From: Anisus vortex
Taxonomy: Eukaryota > Mollusca > Gastropoda > Planorbidae
Direction: 5' to 3'
DNA length: 64,000 bases
Assembly (NCBI GenBank): GCA_949126835.1
Contig: OX421500.1
Coordinates: 26,292,731 to 26,356,730, forward strand
The notes beneath the pieces are model-generated. The model was not told the origin of the DNA, ran no database searches, and saw nothing but the letters and a program-made list of their open reading frames with translations. Positions 12,801 to 22,425 of the stretch are shown here, piece by piece. The translations under genes were made by a program, and so were the position numbers. Position 1 is the first letter of the stretch. Each line of letters opens with the position of its first letter.

Positions 12801-15800
12801 GTTGTTGTTTTTTCTCATGCCAATAAAGTAAAGTACCCTTAGGACTTCCATATGCCAGTCGAACACATGGCCACCGTGCTCACTTCATGCCAGAAAAATG
12901 TTCTCTAATTTGTTTATTTTAAGAAGAAAGGGTTTTCACTTTAAAACATTTTATCACATAAAGCATTGGCGCTGAATACATATTGATACATATTGATATA
13001 GAATACATACACATTTAACCTTATAATCATTTCAGATAAATTGACTCATCCCTACTGTGCCCAAACATTTGAGCAGTGGTCATCCTGGCCCATAGGGAAA
13101 CAGAGAGCATGTGAGGTCAGTTCTATTTGGATGAATGTTTATTTACTTTGAAACTGTGCTGATAGAAAATTCAATATAAAACATTGTGTGTTTGTGTCAT
13201 TAGACTCATTATTTGCAATAATATCCTCAGTGGCATAGAGCCTGCTTTGTACTAAAATACCTCAAGGCCTGCCTGAAAAATAAAACCGAGTTTCGAGGAG
13301 AAAAACTGAAGTCTACAAGAGAACTAGTTAAATGGTGTAGACTTAAAGCTTTCTCTCCAGGTGTTAGTGGTAAGTGTGGATAGCTGGTTAGTACATTGGG
13401 TTAGTGGTAAGTGTGGATAGCTGGTTAGTACATTGTGTTAGTGGTAAGTGTGGATAGCTGGTTAGTACATTGTGTTAGTGGTAAGTGTGGATAGCTGGTT
13501 AGTACATTGTGTTAGTGGTAAGTGTGGATAGCTGGTTAGTTTAGTGGTAAGTGTGGATAGCTGGTTAGGTTAGTACATTGTGTTAGTGGTAAGTGTGGAT
13601 AGCTGGTTAGTACATTGTGTTAGTGGTAAGTGTGGATAGCTGGTTAGTTTAGTGGTAAGTGTGGATAGCTGGTTAGGTTAGTACATTGTGTTAGTGGTAA
13701 GTGTGGATAGCTGGTTAGTACATTGTGTTAGTGGTAAGTGTGGATAGCTGGTTAGTTTAGTGGTAAGTGTGGATAGCTGGTTAGTACATTGTGTTAGTGG
13801 TAAGTGTGGATAGCTGGTTAGTTTAGTGGTAAGTGTGGATAGCTGGTTAGTTTAGTGGTAAGTGTGGATAGCTGGTTAGTACATTGTGTTAGTGGTAAGT
13901 GTGGATAGCTGGTTAGTACATTGTGTTAGTGGTAAGTGTGGATAGCTGGTTAGTTTAGTGGTAAGTGTTGATAGCTGGTTAGTACATTGGGTTAGTGGTA
14001 AGTGTGGATAGCTGGTTAGTACATTGTGTTAGTGGTAAGTGTGGATAGCTGGTTAGTACATTGTGTTAGTGGTAAGTGTGGATAGCTGGTTAGTACATTG
14101 TGTTAGTGGTAAGTGTGGATAGCTGGTTAGTACATTGTGTTAGTGGTAAGTGTGGATAGCTGGTTAGTACATTGTGTTAGTGGTAAGTGTGGATAGCTGG
14201 TTAGTTTAGTGGTAAGTGTTGATAGCTGGTTAGTACATTGTGTTAGTGGTAAGTGTGGATAGCTGGTTAGTACATTGTGTTAGTGGTAATTGTGGATAGC
14301 TGGTTAGTACATTGTGTTAGTGGTAAGTGTGGATAGCTGGTTAGTTTAGTGGTAAGTGTGGATAGCTGGTTAGTACATTGTGTTAGTGGTAAGTGTGGAT
14401 AGCTGGTTAGTACATTGTGTTAGTGGTAAGTGTGGATAGCTGGTTAGTTTAGTGGTAAGTGTTGATAGCTGGTTAGTACATTGGGTTAGTGGTAAGTGTG
14501 GATAGCTGGTTAGTACATTGTGTTAGTGGTAAGTGTGGATAGCTGGTTAGTACATTGTGTTAGTGGTAAGTGTGGATAGCTGGTAAGTTTAGTGGTAAGT
14601 GTGGATAGCTGGTTAGTACATTGTGTTAGTGGTAAGTGTGGATAGCTGGTTAGTTTAGTGGTAAGTGTGGATAGCTGGTTAGTTTAGTGGTAAGTGTGGA
14701 TAGCTGGTTAGTACATTGTGTTAGTGGTAAGTGTGGATAGCTGGTTAGTACATTGTGTTAGTGGTAAGTGTGGATAGCTGGTTAGTTTAGTGGTAAGTGT
14801 TGATAGCTGGTTAGTACATTGGGTTAGTGGTAAGTGTGGATAGCTGGTTAGTACATTGTGTTAGTGGTAAGTGTGGATAGCTGGTTAGTACATTATGTTA
14901 GTGGTAAGTGTGGATAGCTGGTTAGTTTAGTGGTAAGTGTGGATAGCTGGTTAGTACATTGTGTTAGTGGTAAGTGTGGATAGCTGGTTAGTACATTGTG
15001 TTAGTGGTAAGTGTGGATAGCTGGTTAGTTTAGTGGTAAGTGTGGATAGCTGGTTAGTACATTGTGTTAGTGGTAAGTGTGGATAGCTGGTTAGTACATT
15101 GGGTTAGTGGTAAGTGTGGATAGCTGGTTAGTACATTGTGTTAGTGGTAAGTGTGGATAGCTGGTTAGTTTAGTGGTAAGTGTGGATAGCTGGTTAGTTT
15201 AGTGGTAAATGTGGATAGCTGGTTAGTACATTGTGTTAGTGGTAAGTGTGGATAGCTGGTTAGTTTAGTGGTAAGTGTGGATAGCTGGTTAGTACATTGT
15301 GTTAGTGGTAAGTGTGGATAGCTGGTTAGTTTAGTGGTAAGTGTGGATAGCTGGTTAGTACATTGTGTTAGTGGTAAGTGTGGATAGCTGGTTAGTTTAG
15401 TGGTAAGTGTGGATAGCTGGTTAGTTTAGTGGTAAGTGTGGATAGCTGGTTAGTACATTGTGTTAGTGGTAAGTGTGGATAGCTGGTTAGTATATTGTGT
15501 TAGTGGTAAGTGTTGATAGCTGGTTAGTACATTGTGTTAGTGGTAAGTGTGGATAGCTGGTTAGTACATTGTGTTAGTGGTAATTGTGGATAGCTGGTTA
15601 GTACATTGTGTTAGTGGTAAGTGTGGATAGCTGGTTAGTACATTGTGTTAGTGGTAAGTGTGGATAGCTGGTTAGTTTAGTGGTAAGTGTGGATAGCTGG
15701 TTAGTTTAGTGGTAAATGTGGATAGCTGGTTAGTACATTGTGTTAGTGGTAAGTGTGGATAGCTGGTTAGTTTAGTGGTAAATGTGGATAGCTGGTTAGT

Positions 15801-18800
15801 ACATTGTGTTAGTGGTAAGTGTGGATAGCTGGTTAGTAAATTGTGTTAGTGGTAAGTGTGGATAGCTGGTTAGTCATTATACAGAATATGTGATGCTACC
15901 CCACCAACCAGTACGGAAGTCCGGAAAACTGATTTGTCAATAAATGCAAAATAATGTGAATTTTTAGAACTTACTTAAATATTTTTTTTTATATAGCTTT
16001 TGTAAAATATCAAGCAAAATGACATTTAAATCATTTTATTGTTTAAAAAACTAAATATTATTTAAAATATTTAAAAACTTTAACAGCTTGTGTATTCACT
16101 TATTATAAAAGTGTTTGCTTAATTTCATAACTATTGGTTAATATTATTCATCCTGGTAATATTTAATTATCTGTTGCAGTGCCAAATTGTTAAACATTGA
16201 TACTGTTTTTATTTTTCATTTTTTTCAAAACTTTATTTATGTAATTTTGAATAACTTTTGAACTAATTAATCGATTTTAGAATTGTTTTCACCACTTTAT
16301 AAATAAATGAAAGGCATTTATTAAACATCGAAAACTGAATATCTTATTTGTAGACTTCAGTACCAGTCCAAGGGGTTGCATCACATATTGGATAAATATT
16401 TATTATCTACATTAGGGAAATCAAAGAAAAGTATACTATCCCAACTATTATACTTTGTTGGTCCAGAAGGCTAGAGAAGTGTTTATTAGTTTCCATGGTT
16501 TATGTTCCATCCATCTGTAAAAGCTTTTAACAGGAGCTGAGGAAAGTAAATGCTGCCATACAGTGTTTTGGCCACACAATCCCCTTGTATAATATCAAAT
16601 GTATGTGTAAAAGTACCCCATTTACACCATGTTGGTCAATTGGGCTCACCTGTTTACTGGGTGATGGCAAACACTGTGATTGTTGTGGTCCATGCAGTTG
16701 CCAACTTCCTGTACGGCCCTTAAATAATGGGCACAGTGGCCGAGCGGCAGCGCACTCAGGAGGCGTACCAAAGGTCCTGGGTTCTAATCCTGATGCAGGC
16801 TAGGATTTTTTTCCAGGGTCTGGAGGGTGACTCTGAGTCTACCCAGCTCTGGTGGGTACCTGACCTTAGTTGGGATAAGGTAAAGGCGGCTGTGCATAGT
16901 GCTGGCCACACAATCACCTAGTATGCCGTGGCCACGGAAATTGGTGAACGCTGCTTCACCGGCCCAACGGATCAATTTGGTCCGACGGGATACTTTACTT
17001 TTTTACTTTTTGGATTTGTGTCAGAGACCTTTAGCCTAGCGATCTGACTCCATGCCACTAGACCTCTGTGTGGTCATAGAATATGAATATATTTAGTTTT
17101 TATTAGGTAACAGGAAAATGACCGACCTCGGACATTCACCTCGGCTGTTCTTTGGAAGTATTTGCCTCAGCAAATATTATGCACACAGATAGTTAATTAG
17201 TTACAAATTTTAAAAATATAAATTTTATATTTAAATGATGTTAACCTTTTTATTACATAATGCAGACTTGATCAGTTTTACCTAAATCCTAAATATTGCT
17301 ATTGTTGTAACTAAGAGCGTAAAAGGATATAGTGTCTGGAAAAGGGGGAGTAAAGGAAAAGCTGTCCATATAATAGTGAAAGTCCACAGTTGCTGCTAGT
17401 CCACTTGGTGGGCATTGTCTGCCTGGTTAGAACCTGTTTATTATTATCACTTGCTGTATCATGTGACATCTCAGTAGCATTGTATTGTTTGATCAGGCTG
17501 TAATGTCATGAAAAGGTACTCTTACTGCCATGTTTACATTGTATTGTTTGATCAGCCTGTAATGTCATGAAAAGGTACTCTACTCTTACTGCCATGTTTA
17601 CATTGTATGTAAGGATCCAGCATGGAACCTCCCCCCCCCCCCCCTTTCACTTAGAATGACACGTATGCAGTACAAATACACTAATACTATTGGCTTTTCT
17701 GCGGTCATCATAAATATCCAAATATATCAAGGGTGCAAGATGGTAAACTATCAATATGCTTATAATCTTTACTAAGTAATATGTACATGTCTGTTTATAA
17801 TCTTTAATAAAAATGTATCCAGTGTTTGCCGGAATAGTAAATTAGTTATTTTGTATTTTGTAATCTGAATGTGAAAAGCTAGTTTAGGATAATTGACATA
17901 CAAGATTAATTTAATGTGTGTTAAACAATATATAAAAACAATGAAACCCAATAATCAAATCTTGTTTATCATTAAATGTACATTTTTCTTTGATTTCTAC
18001 AGTAATAAGTTTGACATAAGTTGGAAATAGAATGGGAATATGTCACATATGTAATAATTCTTTCTATTATGTAACCTTTTCTTCAGTTCCAACATTTCAT
18101 CACAGCAGCATGACCAACAACAAAGATGCAGATCCATACACAGAATATTCTCTACATACCTCTTTCACTCCAGTTGGAGATTTAGAAAGGGAGCTAACCA
18201 GTTATCAAATAAATGGAGACACAGACGATAGAGAGCTAGACATTGTGACTATTGGTAAACATCTGATGTGACTTTTGCTGTGATTCTGCAGTCTATATTT
18301 TGGAAACTTTCTGTTTGACATTGACTTTGGTTTTTACTAAATGCTGGGAACAAATACTTTTCAAGTGAATTTAATTTTTAGTAAATTCTTGAAAATATAA
18401 AATCTCTATTGATTTTTTTAATACATTTTTGTAAACATATTTCAAATAAATAGCCTTAAATGAAAATTAACTTACATATGTATTCTCCCAACTTCTTAGT
18501 TTTTCATGTTCAACTGTGAGTTGATTAAAATTATTATCTATTCTAGACTCAGACAAATTGCAATGCAAAATAAAAAAAGAAATAGAAGATGGTGTCCATC
18601 CAGGCAGCATTCAGTATCTTCCCTCCAGTGAAGGCTCAAGTTTTGTGGATGAACAACTAAGGAAAGTTGGTGGCTTTCTTAATCTTTTGTTTACTGGCTT
18701 TTCTAATCTTTTGTTTACTGGCTTTTCTAATCTTTTGTTTACTGGCTTTTCTAATCTTTTGTTTACTGGCTTTTCTAATCTTTTGTTTACTGGCTTTTCT

Positions 18801-21800
18801 AATCTTTTGTTTACTGGCTTTTCTAATCTTTTGTTTACTGGCTTTTCTAATCTTTTGTTTACTGGCTTTTCTAATCTTTTGTTTACTGGCTTTTTTTTAT
18901 TACCCAGCACATCGCTTTTTACATTTTTTTGGAATGTCACTGAGATGTGCCAGATTTTCACAAATTTGTTGTTTGCTATTTAGTCAAATGTGCAGCTTTA
19001 TATTTCAATTGATTGTTTTACAACAAGGGCACAGTGAGAATCTAATTTACGATAAGCAACTGGTGGTCTTTTAAGTAGTCTTAGCTCTTGTATATCAGAT
19101 TATATTGATTTAATTCAATGATACTGGTTCTCCAATGGATCCTTATACATTTGCAAAATGAAGAAAAGAACACTGTTGACAACTTAGATAAAAACTTGGG
19201 GCAGGCAAAAACAGACAGACCCATCCCTACACCCAGAAGAAATCGAGGCAATACTTGACAGAAACAAATCCCAAGGCTGGTCTGAGCTGCATCAAATCCA
19301 ACTCACCTGCCAATTTCAACAAATAAGGCCAAAAAAAGGCTGAAGCAACACGTTTCGCAAACTACAAATCGGGACAAGAGAATCCCCTGCGGAACAGCTC
19401 CTGAAAAATGCGGAGCATATCCTTCAGACCTGTCCCTGATACAGCTCTACTCTGTCAGCTATACGGTCCCAGGATACTTCCCGCAATAACAATCTGTATG
19501 GTGGACAGGAGCAACTCTTAGCTACTGTTCAGCACAAGTATTGGACATTGTCTAAATCCTCCAACATACACTTGAGAACGAAGAAGAAGAAAGTAGAATG
19601 TAAAACTAAACCGTGAGAGTGAACACTCAAGGACAATCACCATAAGCAGTTTTCAGTATATTAAAAAGAAACAAAATGATTGGTAAAACTTATTTATCAA
19701 ATCACTCTGTATATTAATAGTGTTTCTGTATGGATTCTTATTACTCTTCACAATGAAACAAATTGACAGTTATCTCCCCTTGCTTCTTCTTTCCTTATTT
19801 CTGTATTGCTGTTTCTGTATTGCTGTTTCTGCATTGCTGTTTCTGCATAGCTGTTTATGTGTTGCTGTTTCTGTATCCCCTTTAGTGTCAGGGTGTCAAG
19901 TGATTTAGAGAAAAGAGCACTTAGTATTTATGTGTTCTTGTTATGCTAGTACTTATTGTTCGTCAAAAATAAAATCATATAGTAATAAAATATTGAAGCA
20001 TTTTCTGTTTGTTATTTACTTGTTGATTTGTGGACACCTTGTGTTAACACAAAAGTTTTTTTCTTTTCCTGTATAGAGAGGCTTAAGACTTGAACCTACA
20101 GAACTAGAAACAGGAATATATTCTTTCACAGTCATGGACATGTTGTATAAGGTAAGCTCCAGCTGACATGTTGTATAAGGTAAGCTCCAGCTGACATGTT
20201 GTATAAGGTAAGCTCCAGCTGACTTGTTGTATAAGGTAAGCTCCAGCTGACATTTCATATTCATTAGGTAAAAAAAAAACATAGAGAGATTAAACAATTA
20301 AATCTGCAACCACTGTTGCAACTCAGGCATTTGTCTATCTGTAGGGTCTAAGTTTTCTATGCTGAATAAAGAAAACACTGTAAACTATGAGTGAGAAAAA
20401 AACTTATTACAATTTTATATTTATAACTGAGACACTATTATTTGTTGTATTTTGTATACATTATGTATTATATTATCTGTATATTTTACTATATATTATT
20501 TGTTGTATTTTTATACATTATGTATTATATTATCTGTATATTTTACTATATATTATTTGTTGTATTTTTATACATTATGTATTATATTATCTGTATATTT
20601 TACTATATATTATTTGTTGTATTTTTATACATTATGTATTATATTATCTGTATATTTTACTATATATTATTTGTTGTATTTTTATACATTATGTATTATA
20701 TTATCTGTATATTTTACTATATATTATTTGTTGTATTTTTATACATTATGTATTATATTATCTGTATATTTTACTATATATTATTTGTTGTATTTTTATA
20801 CATTATGTATTATATTATCTGTATATTTTACTATATATTATTTGTTGTATTTTTTATACATTATGTATTATATTATCTGTATATTTTACTATATATTATT
20901 TGTTGTATTTTTATACATTATGTATTATATTATCTGTATATTTTACTATATATTATTTGTTGTATTTTTATACATTATGTATTATATTATTTGTATATTT
21001 TACTATATATTATTTGTTGTATTTTTATACATTATGTATTATATTATTTGTATATTTTACTATATATTATTTGTTGTATTTTTATACATTATGTATTATA
21101 TTATTTGTATATTTTATTATAATATTTATACCTTATGTATTATTTTATTTGCATATTTTATATTATTTTGTGTATTATTTGTATATTTTTTTTTTTTATT
21201 ACTAGTATATTATTCAACTATTAAAAACTGTTTCCAAACCTAATCCTCTTTTATTACTATATGTTATCTTCAGGTTATGTTAGAATTTACTTCAGACATC
21301 CTCAGGGAAGCATCTTCTGTTATGTCACAGACTCAAAAGTAAGTCATTTAAAGTGTTGATTAAAAAAACTCTTTACCAAACGACAGTTTGTTTGCAATGA
21401 GCATACCCTTGATTGATAACTTTCTTTAATTCTTGAAATTATTTTTTTTTTAACGTTGTTGATTTTGATCAACTTTTCAACACATGTTTGTTTCATTACC
21501 TGCTGTCATTTATTTCCTATTGCCTCAATATATTGATTTTAGTCAAAAGTATCCCATGTAGTGACCATAGAACTAGTGAAGCAGCCATAAGAAGCTTTTT
21601 GGGGGCTTACAATGGGATTGTGGGGCCAGCACAGTGCCCAACTGTCATTGCTTTTTCCAACTTGTGTCAAGTACCCATCTTAGCAGGGTTGACTCATGGG
21701 ACAGCAGCCAGAATTTATTGGGGGGGGGGGGGGACTCAAGGTTTTCATACTGGCAACTCTATACAGTGGTGCATAGAATATTATTTCAGCTTCAATACAA

Positions 21801-22020
21801 TTATAATATTACTTTCTCTGGTTTGTGATATTAATACTACATGGAACGGTCTCATTGGTTATTTTACTCCAGTACTTGCACAGTACTTTATTTCACTTTT
21901 AGCTCTACTGACCAAGTGTTGACCAGACGAATTGTCCACTCTGCACTGAACAATCTTCCAGAAGCTGGGTTTTGTTGTGACAAATTTCTTGGGAAAGAAG
22001 ATGAGGAGAACATCAGATGA
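882..22020 (+). CDS. YEATS2: YEATS domain-containing protein 2 (ATAC complex subunit), 18 coding exons
   Basis: Coding exons by GT/AG and phase: 882-978, 1140-1237, 2163-2255, 2374-2515, 3851-3951, 4505-4599, 4898-5059, 5182-5293, 5464-5508, 6670-8480, 12197-12273, 13036-13115, 13231-13369, 18087-18254, 18547-18669, 20081-20151, 21274-21338, 21903-22020. They sum to 3597 nt, an open frame of 1198 codons plus TGA; the human protein is somewhat longer (about 1420). The start MSGLKR..DPDY matches the YEATS2 N-terminus. Residues about 30-75 form a basic coiled-coil segment ([17 protein letters not shown]), followed by HPAVKKFI, the YEATS domain (about 200-318), a Ser/Thr/Gln-rich middle (316-919), a Trp-rich segment (about 919-1017) and a histone-fold-like C-terminus (about 1105-1198). 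In known biology YEATS2 reads acylated H3K27 within the ATAC histone acetyltransferase complex in the nucleus. Family assignment is secure; individual boundaries are read by eye, and the exon 15 donor (GTGGCT) is weak. Confidence 0.93.
1322..1993. mobile_element. TTAA-flanked (piggyBac-like) MITE in YEATS2 intron 2
   Basis: A 664-bp element (1326-1989) is bounded by TTAA on both sides (1322-1325 and 1990-1993). Its ends are perfect inverted repeats: CTCTTTCTCTCCGGA on the left and TCCGGAGAGAAAGAG on the right. A subterminal motif GGATCGACGATRCCAGC occurs twice near the left end. There is no transposase ORF, so it is non-autonomous. TTAA target duplication is the mark of piggyBac-type transposons. 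Confidence 0.8.
2519..3590. repeat. 67-bp minisatellite abutting the intron 4 splice donor
   Basis: About 16 copies of a 67-bp unit (GAATGAACAAACATACCATT...ACTGAAA) start 3 bp inside intron 4, right behind the exon 4 donor GTAAG at 2516-2520. Later units are nearly identical; the first ones differ at ACATAGC/ACATACC. Two copies lack an AAC triplet. Reading through the donor meets TAG in the first unit. Confidence 0.95.
3979..4255. mobile_element. MITE inserted in a TA microsatellite, YEATS2 intron 5
   Basis: A roughly 246-bp segment (3993-4238) has imperfect inverted ends (TCGTCGTTGC...GGCCAAGTC on the left, GACTTGGACC...GCAACGATGA on the right) and is flanked on both sides by (TA)n tracts (3979-3992 and about 4239-4255). 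This fits a TA-targeting (Tc1/mariner-like) non-autonomous element that landed in a TA repeat. There is no ORF. Confidence 0.55.
4505..5508 (+). other. YEATS2: YEATS domain exons (exons 6-9)
   Basis: These four exons encode the acyl-lysine reader. Visible landmarks are [63 protein letters not shown] and [20 protein letters not shown]. By my residue count Tyr254 (in HSYKPND) and Trp274 (in RRGWGEF) are 20 residues apart, as are the aromatic-pocket Tyr262 and Trp282 known to bind acetyl- or crotonyl-H3K27 in human YEATS2. The pocket is therefore conserved and the reader should be active (inference). Confidence 0.93.
5712..6381. mobile_element. piggyBac-like MITE in YEATS2 intron 9
   Basis: A 662-bp element (5716-6377) starts CCCTTTACTGGGCA and ends TGCCCGGTAAAGGG, with a left flank TTAA (5712-5715) and right flank TTTA (6378-6381, one substitution). 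CCCTTT ends and a TTAA target are typical of piggyBac-type elements. It contains a poly-G tract near 5947 and no transposase. Its ends differ from those of the intron 2 element, so it is another family. Confidence 0.72.
6670..8480 (+). other. YEATS2: YEATS2 large exon 10 with a coding 12-residue repeat
   Basis: This 1811-nt exon opens with the last YEATS beta-strand residues ([11 protein letters not shown]) and then runs through a long Ser/Thr/Gln/Pro-rich, probably disordered stretch. Between 7551 and 7800 a 36-bp unit is repeated about seven times in frame, encoding variants of [12 protein letters not shown]. The exon ends at CTAAT before GTAAGT. The matching region of vertebrate YEATS2 is also long and low in complexity. 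ORFs in other frames over the repeat are shadows. Confidence 0.88.
9395..9515 (+). repeat. Diverged SINE tail fragment, YEATS2 intron 10
   Basis: The stretch with TTGCCCTGCAGG, AATCTTCTATC and GTGTCTGTAACTTGTAAGA resembles the 3' body of the SINE at 52418-52590 (CGCCCTGCAGG, AATCTTTTATC, CGTCTGTAAACGTATAAGA). The tRNA-like head is not recognisable. The rest of 8481-10640 in this intron is AT-rich with nothing else I can identify. Confidence 0.4.
10386..10508 (+). repeat. 5'-truncated SINE (family A) in YEATS2 intron 10
   Basis: GGGGTAAAGTAAAGGCG, GTGCTGGCCACACA, CATGGCCACAGAAACTGG and TTTGGTCCGATG are shared with the full SINE copies at 16731, 34734, 36010 and 51024. The tRNA-like head is missing. 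Confidence 0.65.
10641..11475. repeat. 40-bp minisatellite in YEATS2 intron 10
   Basis: About 21 copies of a 40-bp unit with core TTTTAGTGGCCCATATGTGG. Two variants, AGATCACCTG and AGAGAATATG, are grouped in blocks: the AGAGAATATG form occupies an early run and the last unit, and AGATCACCTG the rest. One unit has a 3-bp insertion near 11370. Unlike other arrays in this gene it is mid-intron, about 720 bp before the exon 11 acceptor. Confidence 0.95.
11886..12142. mobile_element. Inverted-repeat MITE in YEATS2 intron 10
   Basis: A 257-bp element with about 40-bp terminal inverted repeats: the left arm contains GTCATTTCACAATCGCCTAA, and the right arm is its reverse complement around 12103-12142. 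Ends are ATATTTGTCA and TGACGAAATAT. The interior is AT-rich with no ORF. It ends about 55 bp before exon 11. Superfamily not assigned. Confidence 0.7.
12197..13369 (+). other. YEATS2: YEATS2 exons 11-13, Trp-rich conserved segment
   Basis: Exon 11 (12197-12273) encodes an amphipathic segment ([17 protein letters not shown]), exon 12 (13036-13115) encodes [16 protein letters not shown], and exon 13 (13231-13369) encodes [15 protein letters not shown] followed by [15 protein letters not shown]. The order and tryptophans correspond to the conserved YEATS2 block with the HWCRCHGY-type motif. Exon 13 ends in phase 1 at AGTG before GTAAGT, which is where a large minisatellite starts. Confidence 0.85.
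13362..15875. repeat. 2.5-kb minisatellite made of exon 13/intron 13 donor copies
   Basis: Units of 37 bp and 29 bp, differing by the 8-bp block ACATTGTG, share the core TTAGTGGTAAGTGTGGATAG. I estimate 70-80 units. The first unit is the authentic exon 13 boundary (GTGTTAGTG then GTAAGT, cut at 13369/13370), so almost every unit carries a copy of the last exon bases plus a strong 5' splice site. The two unit lengths alternate irregularly. Confidence 0.95.
15876..18086 (+). other. Rest of YEATS2 intron 13
   Basis: Apart from the SINE at 16731 this is AT-rich intron. A 58-65 bp direct duplication lies at about 17477-17607 (CATTGTATTGTTTGATCAG twice, differing by a short CTACT insertion), and a poly-C run lies at about 17631-17644. 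No ORF or exon is supported before exon 14. Confidence 0.6.
16731..17010 (+). repeat. tRNA-derived SINE (family A), YEATS2 intron 13
   Basis: The head GTGGCCGAGCGG (A-box-like, tRNA-Leu/Ser style) and GGGTTCTAATCC (B-box-like) are followed by a body with CTACCCAGCTCTG, GTGCTGGCCACACAATCACC, CCGTGGCCACGGAA, GCTTCACCGGCC and TTTGGTCCGACGGGA, then a T-rich end. Further copies in the window share the body. Short ORFs over it are not genes. Confidence 0.8.
18670..18897. repeat. 24-bp array at the YEATS2 intron 15 donor
   Basis: About nine copies of GGCTTTTCTAATCTTTTGTTTACT begin 2 bp inside intron 15, directly after the GT at 18670-18671. Because 24 is divisible by 3 and the unit has no stop, the exon 15 frame stays open across the array to a stop at about 18983; the long ORFs here on both strands are products of this periodicity. 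Confidence 0.93.
19190..19590 (+). pseudogene. LINE reverse-transcriptase/RNase H-type C-terminal remnant, YEATS2 intron 15
   Basis: In interrupted frames this stretch encodes pieces such as CGTAPE and [11 protein letters not shown], the Cys/His signature (CxC..T.EHIL..CP) found near the C-terminus of many invertebrate LINE polyproteins. Preceding sequence reads [12 protein letters not shown] in another frame. Frames change several times, so it is a dead 5'-truncated fragment. The clade cannot be named by eye. Confidence 0.5.
20133..20255. repeat. 28-bp array duplicating the exon 16 splice donor four times
   Basis: ATGTTGTATAAGGTAAGCTC plus CAGCTGAC is repeated four times from the end of exon 16. 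The first copy holds the real junction AAG before GTAAGC (20151/20152); three further perfect donor copies follow at 28-bp steps. In frame after the first donor comes GTA AGC TCC AGC TGA, so use of a later donor would end the protein. Confidence 0.95.
20437..21190. repeat. 57-bp AT-rich minisatellite in YEATS2 intron 16
   Basis: About 12 copies of a 57-bp unit (TTATTTGTTGTATTTTTATA...ACTATATA), degrading after 21110. The unit length is a multiple of 3 without stops in several frames, which explains three overlapping long ORFs rich in Tyr, Ile and Leu; none is a gene. Confidence 0.93.
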
Positions 22021-22425
22021 CATTTGTAGTTAGACTCATTCATTGTCTATTAATACATTTATTGTCTATTAATACATTCATTATCTATTAATACATTAAT
22101 TGTGTCACCTAAAAGTGTTTTAAGTTGTTATTTCCACATAGAGTTTCCTGTACAGTTTAAAATAACATTGAATACCTCTATCTCCACTAGCATACAATAT
22201 AAACCTGTTTATATACAGGATTGGGTGCTTAATACAGTATTGATCTCAATAATGAGAAAAGAATGAATACAATACTCTGTTATTGAAGTAAAATTAAACA
22301 AACCCTATAAAAAATTTTTTTTCTATAAATGGGTATACTATTGTATAATATATAATAATCTTCAAATATTTTGCCGCCCACAAAGAAACAATAAAACAAA
22401 AAGGGAAGTTAATATCTTATGTTAT
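22021..22425 (+). promoter_or_regulatory. YEATS2: YEATS2 3' UTR with candidate poly(A) signal
   Basis: After the TGA there is about 370 bp of AT-rich sequence with short repeats of TCTATTAATACATT (22049-22100). The first canonical AATAAA that I see is at 22390-22395, followed by sequence rich in T and G. Cleavage near 22410 would put the following 17-bp array just outside the transcript. Confidence 0.4.

Larger units (their letters stand above)
18547..22020 (+). other. YEATS2: YEATS2 exons 15-18, C-terminal histone-fold-like segment
   Basis: Joined exons give [20 protein letters not shown], then [39 protein letters not shown] and [20 protein letters not shown], ending at TGA 22018-22020. This corresponds to the C-terminal region of YEATS2 that is known to adopt a histone fold and to pair with an NC2-beta-type partner in ATAC. 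The exon 16 acceptor must be the AG at 20079-20080; the two earlier AGs would bring stops into frame. Confidence 0.85.

Noticed and set aside
18558..19074. Three ORFs over the 24-bp array on both strands
   Set aside because: Only the first part (to 18669) is YEATS2 exon 15; the rest is intron repeat.
20387..21243. Three overlapping long ORFs of 226-272 residues rich in Tyr, Ile, Leu
   Set aside because: They follow a 57-bp AT-rich array inside YEATS2 intron 16; open frames result from a stop-free unit divisible by 3.
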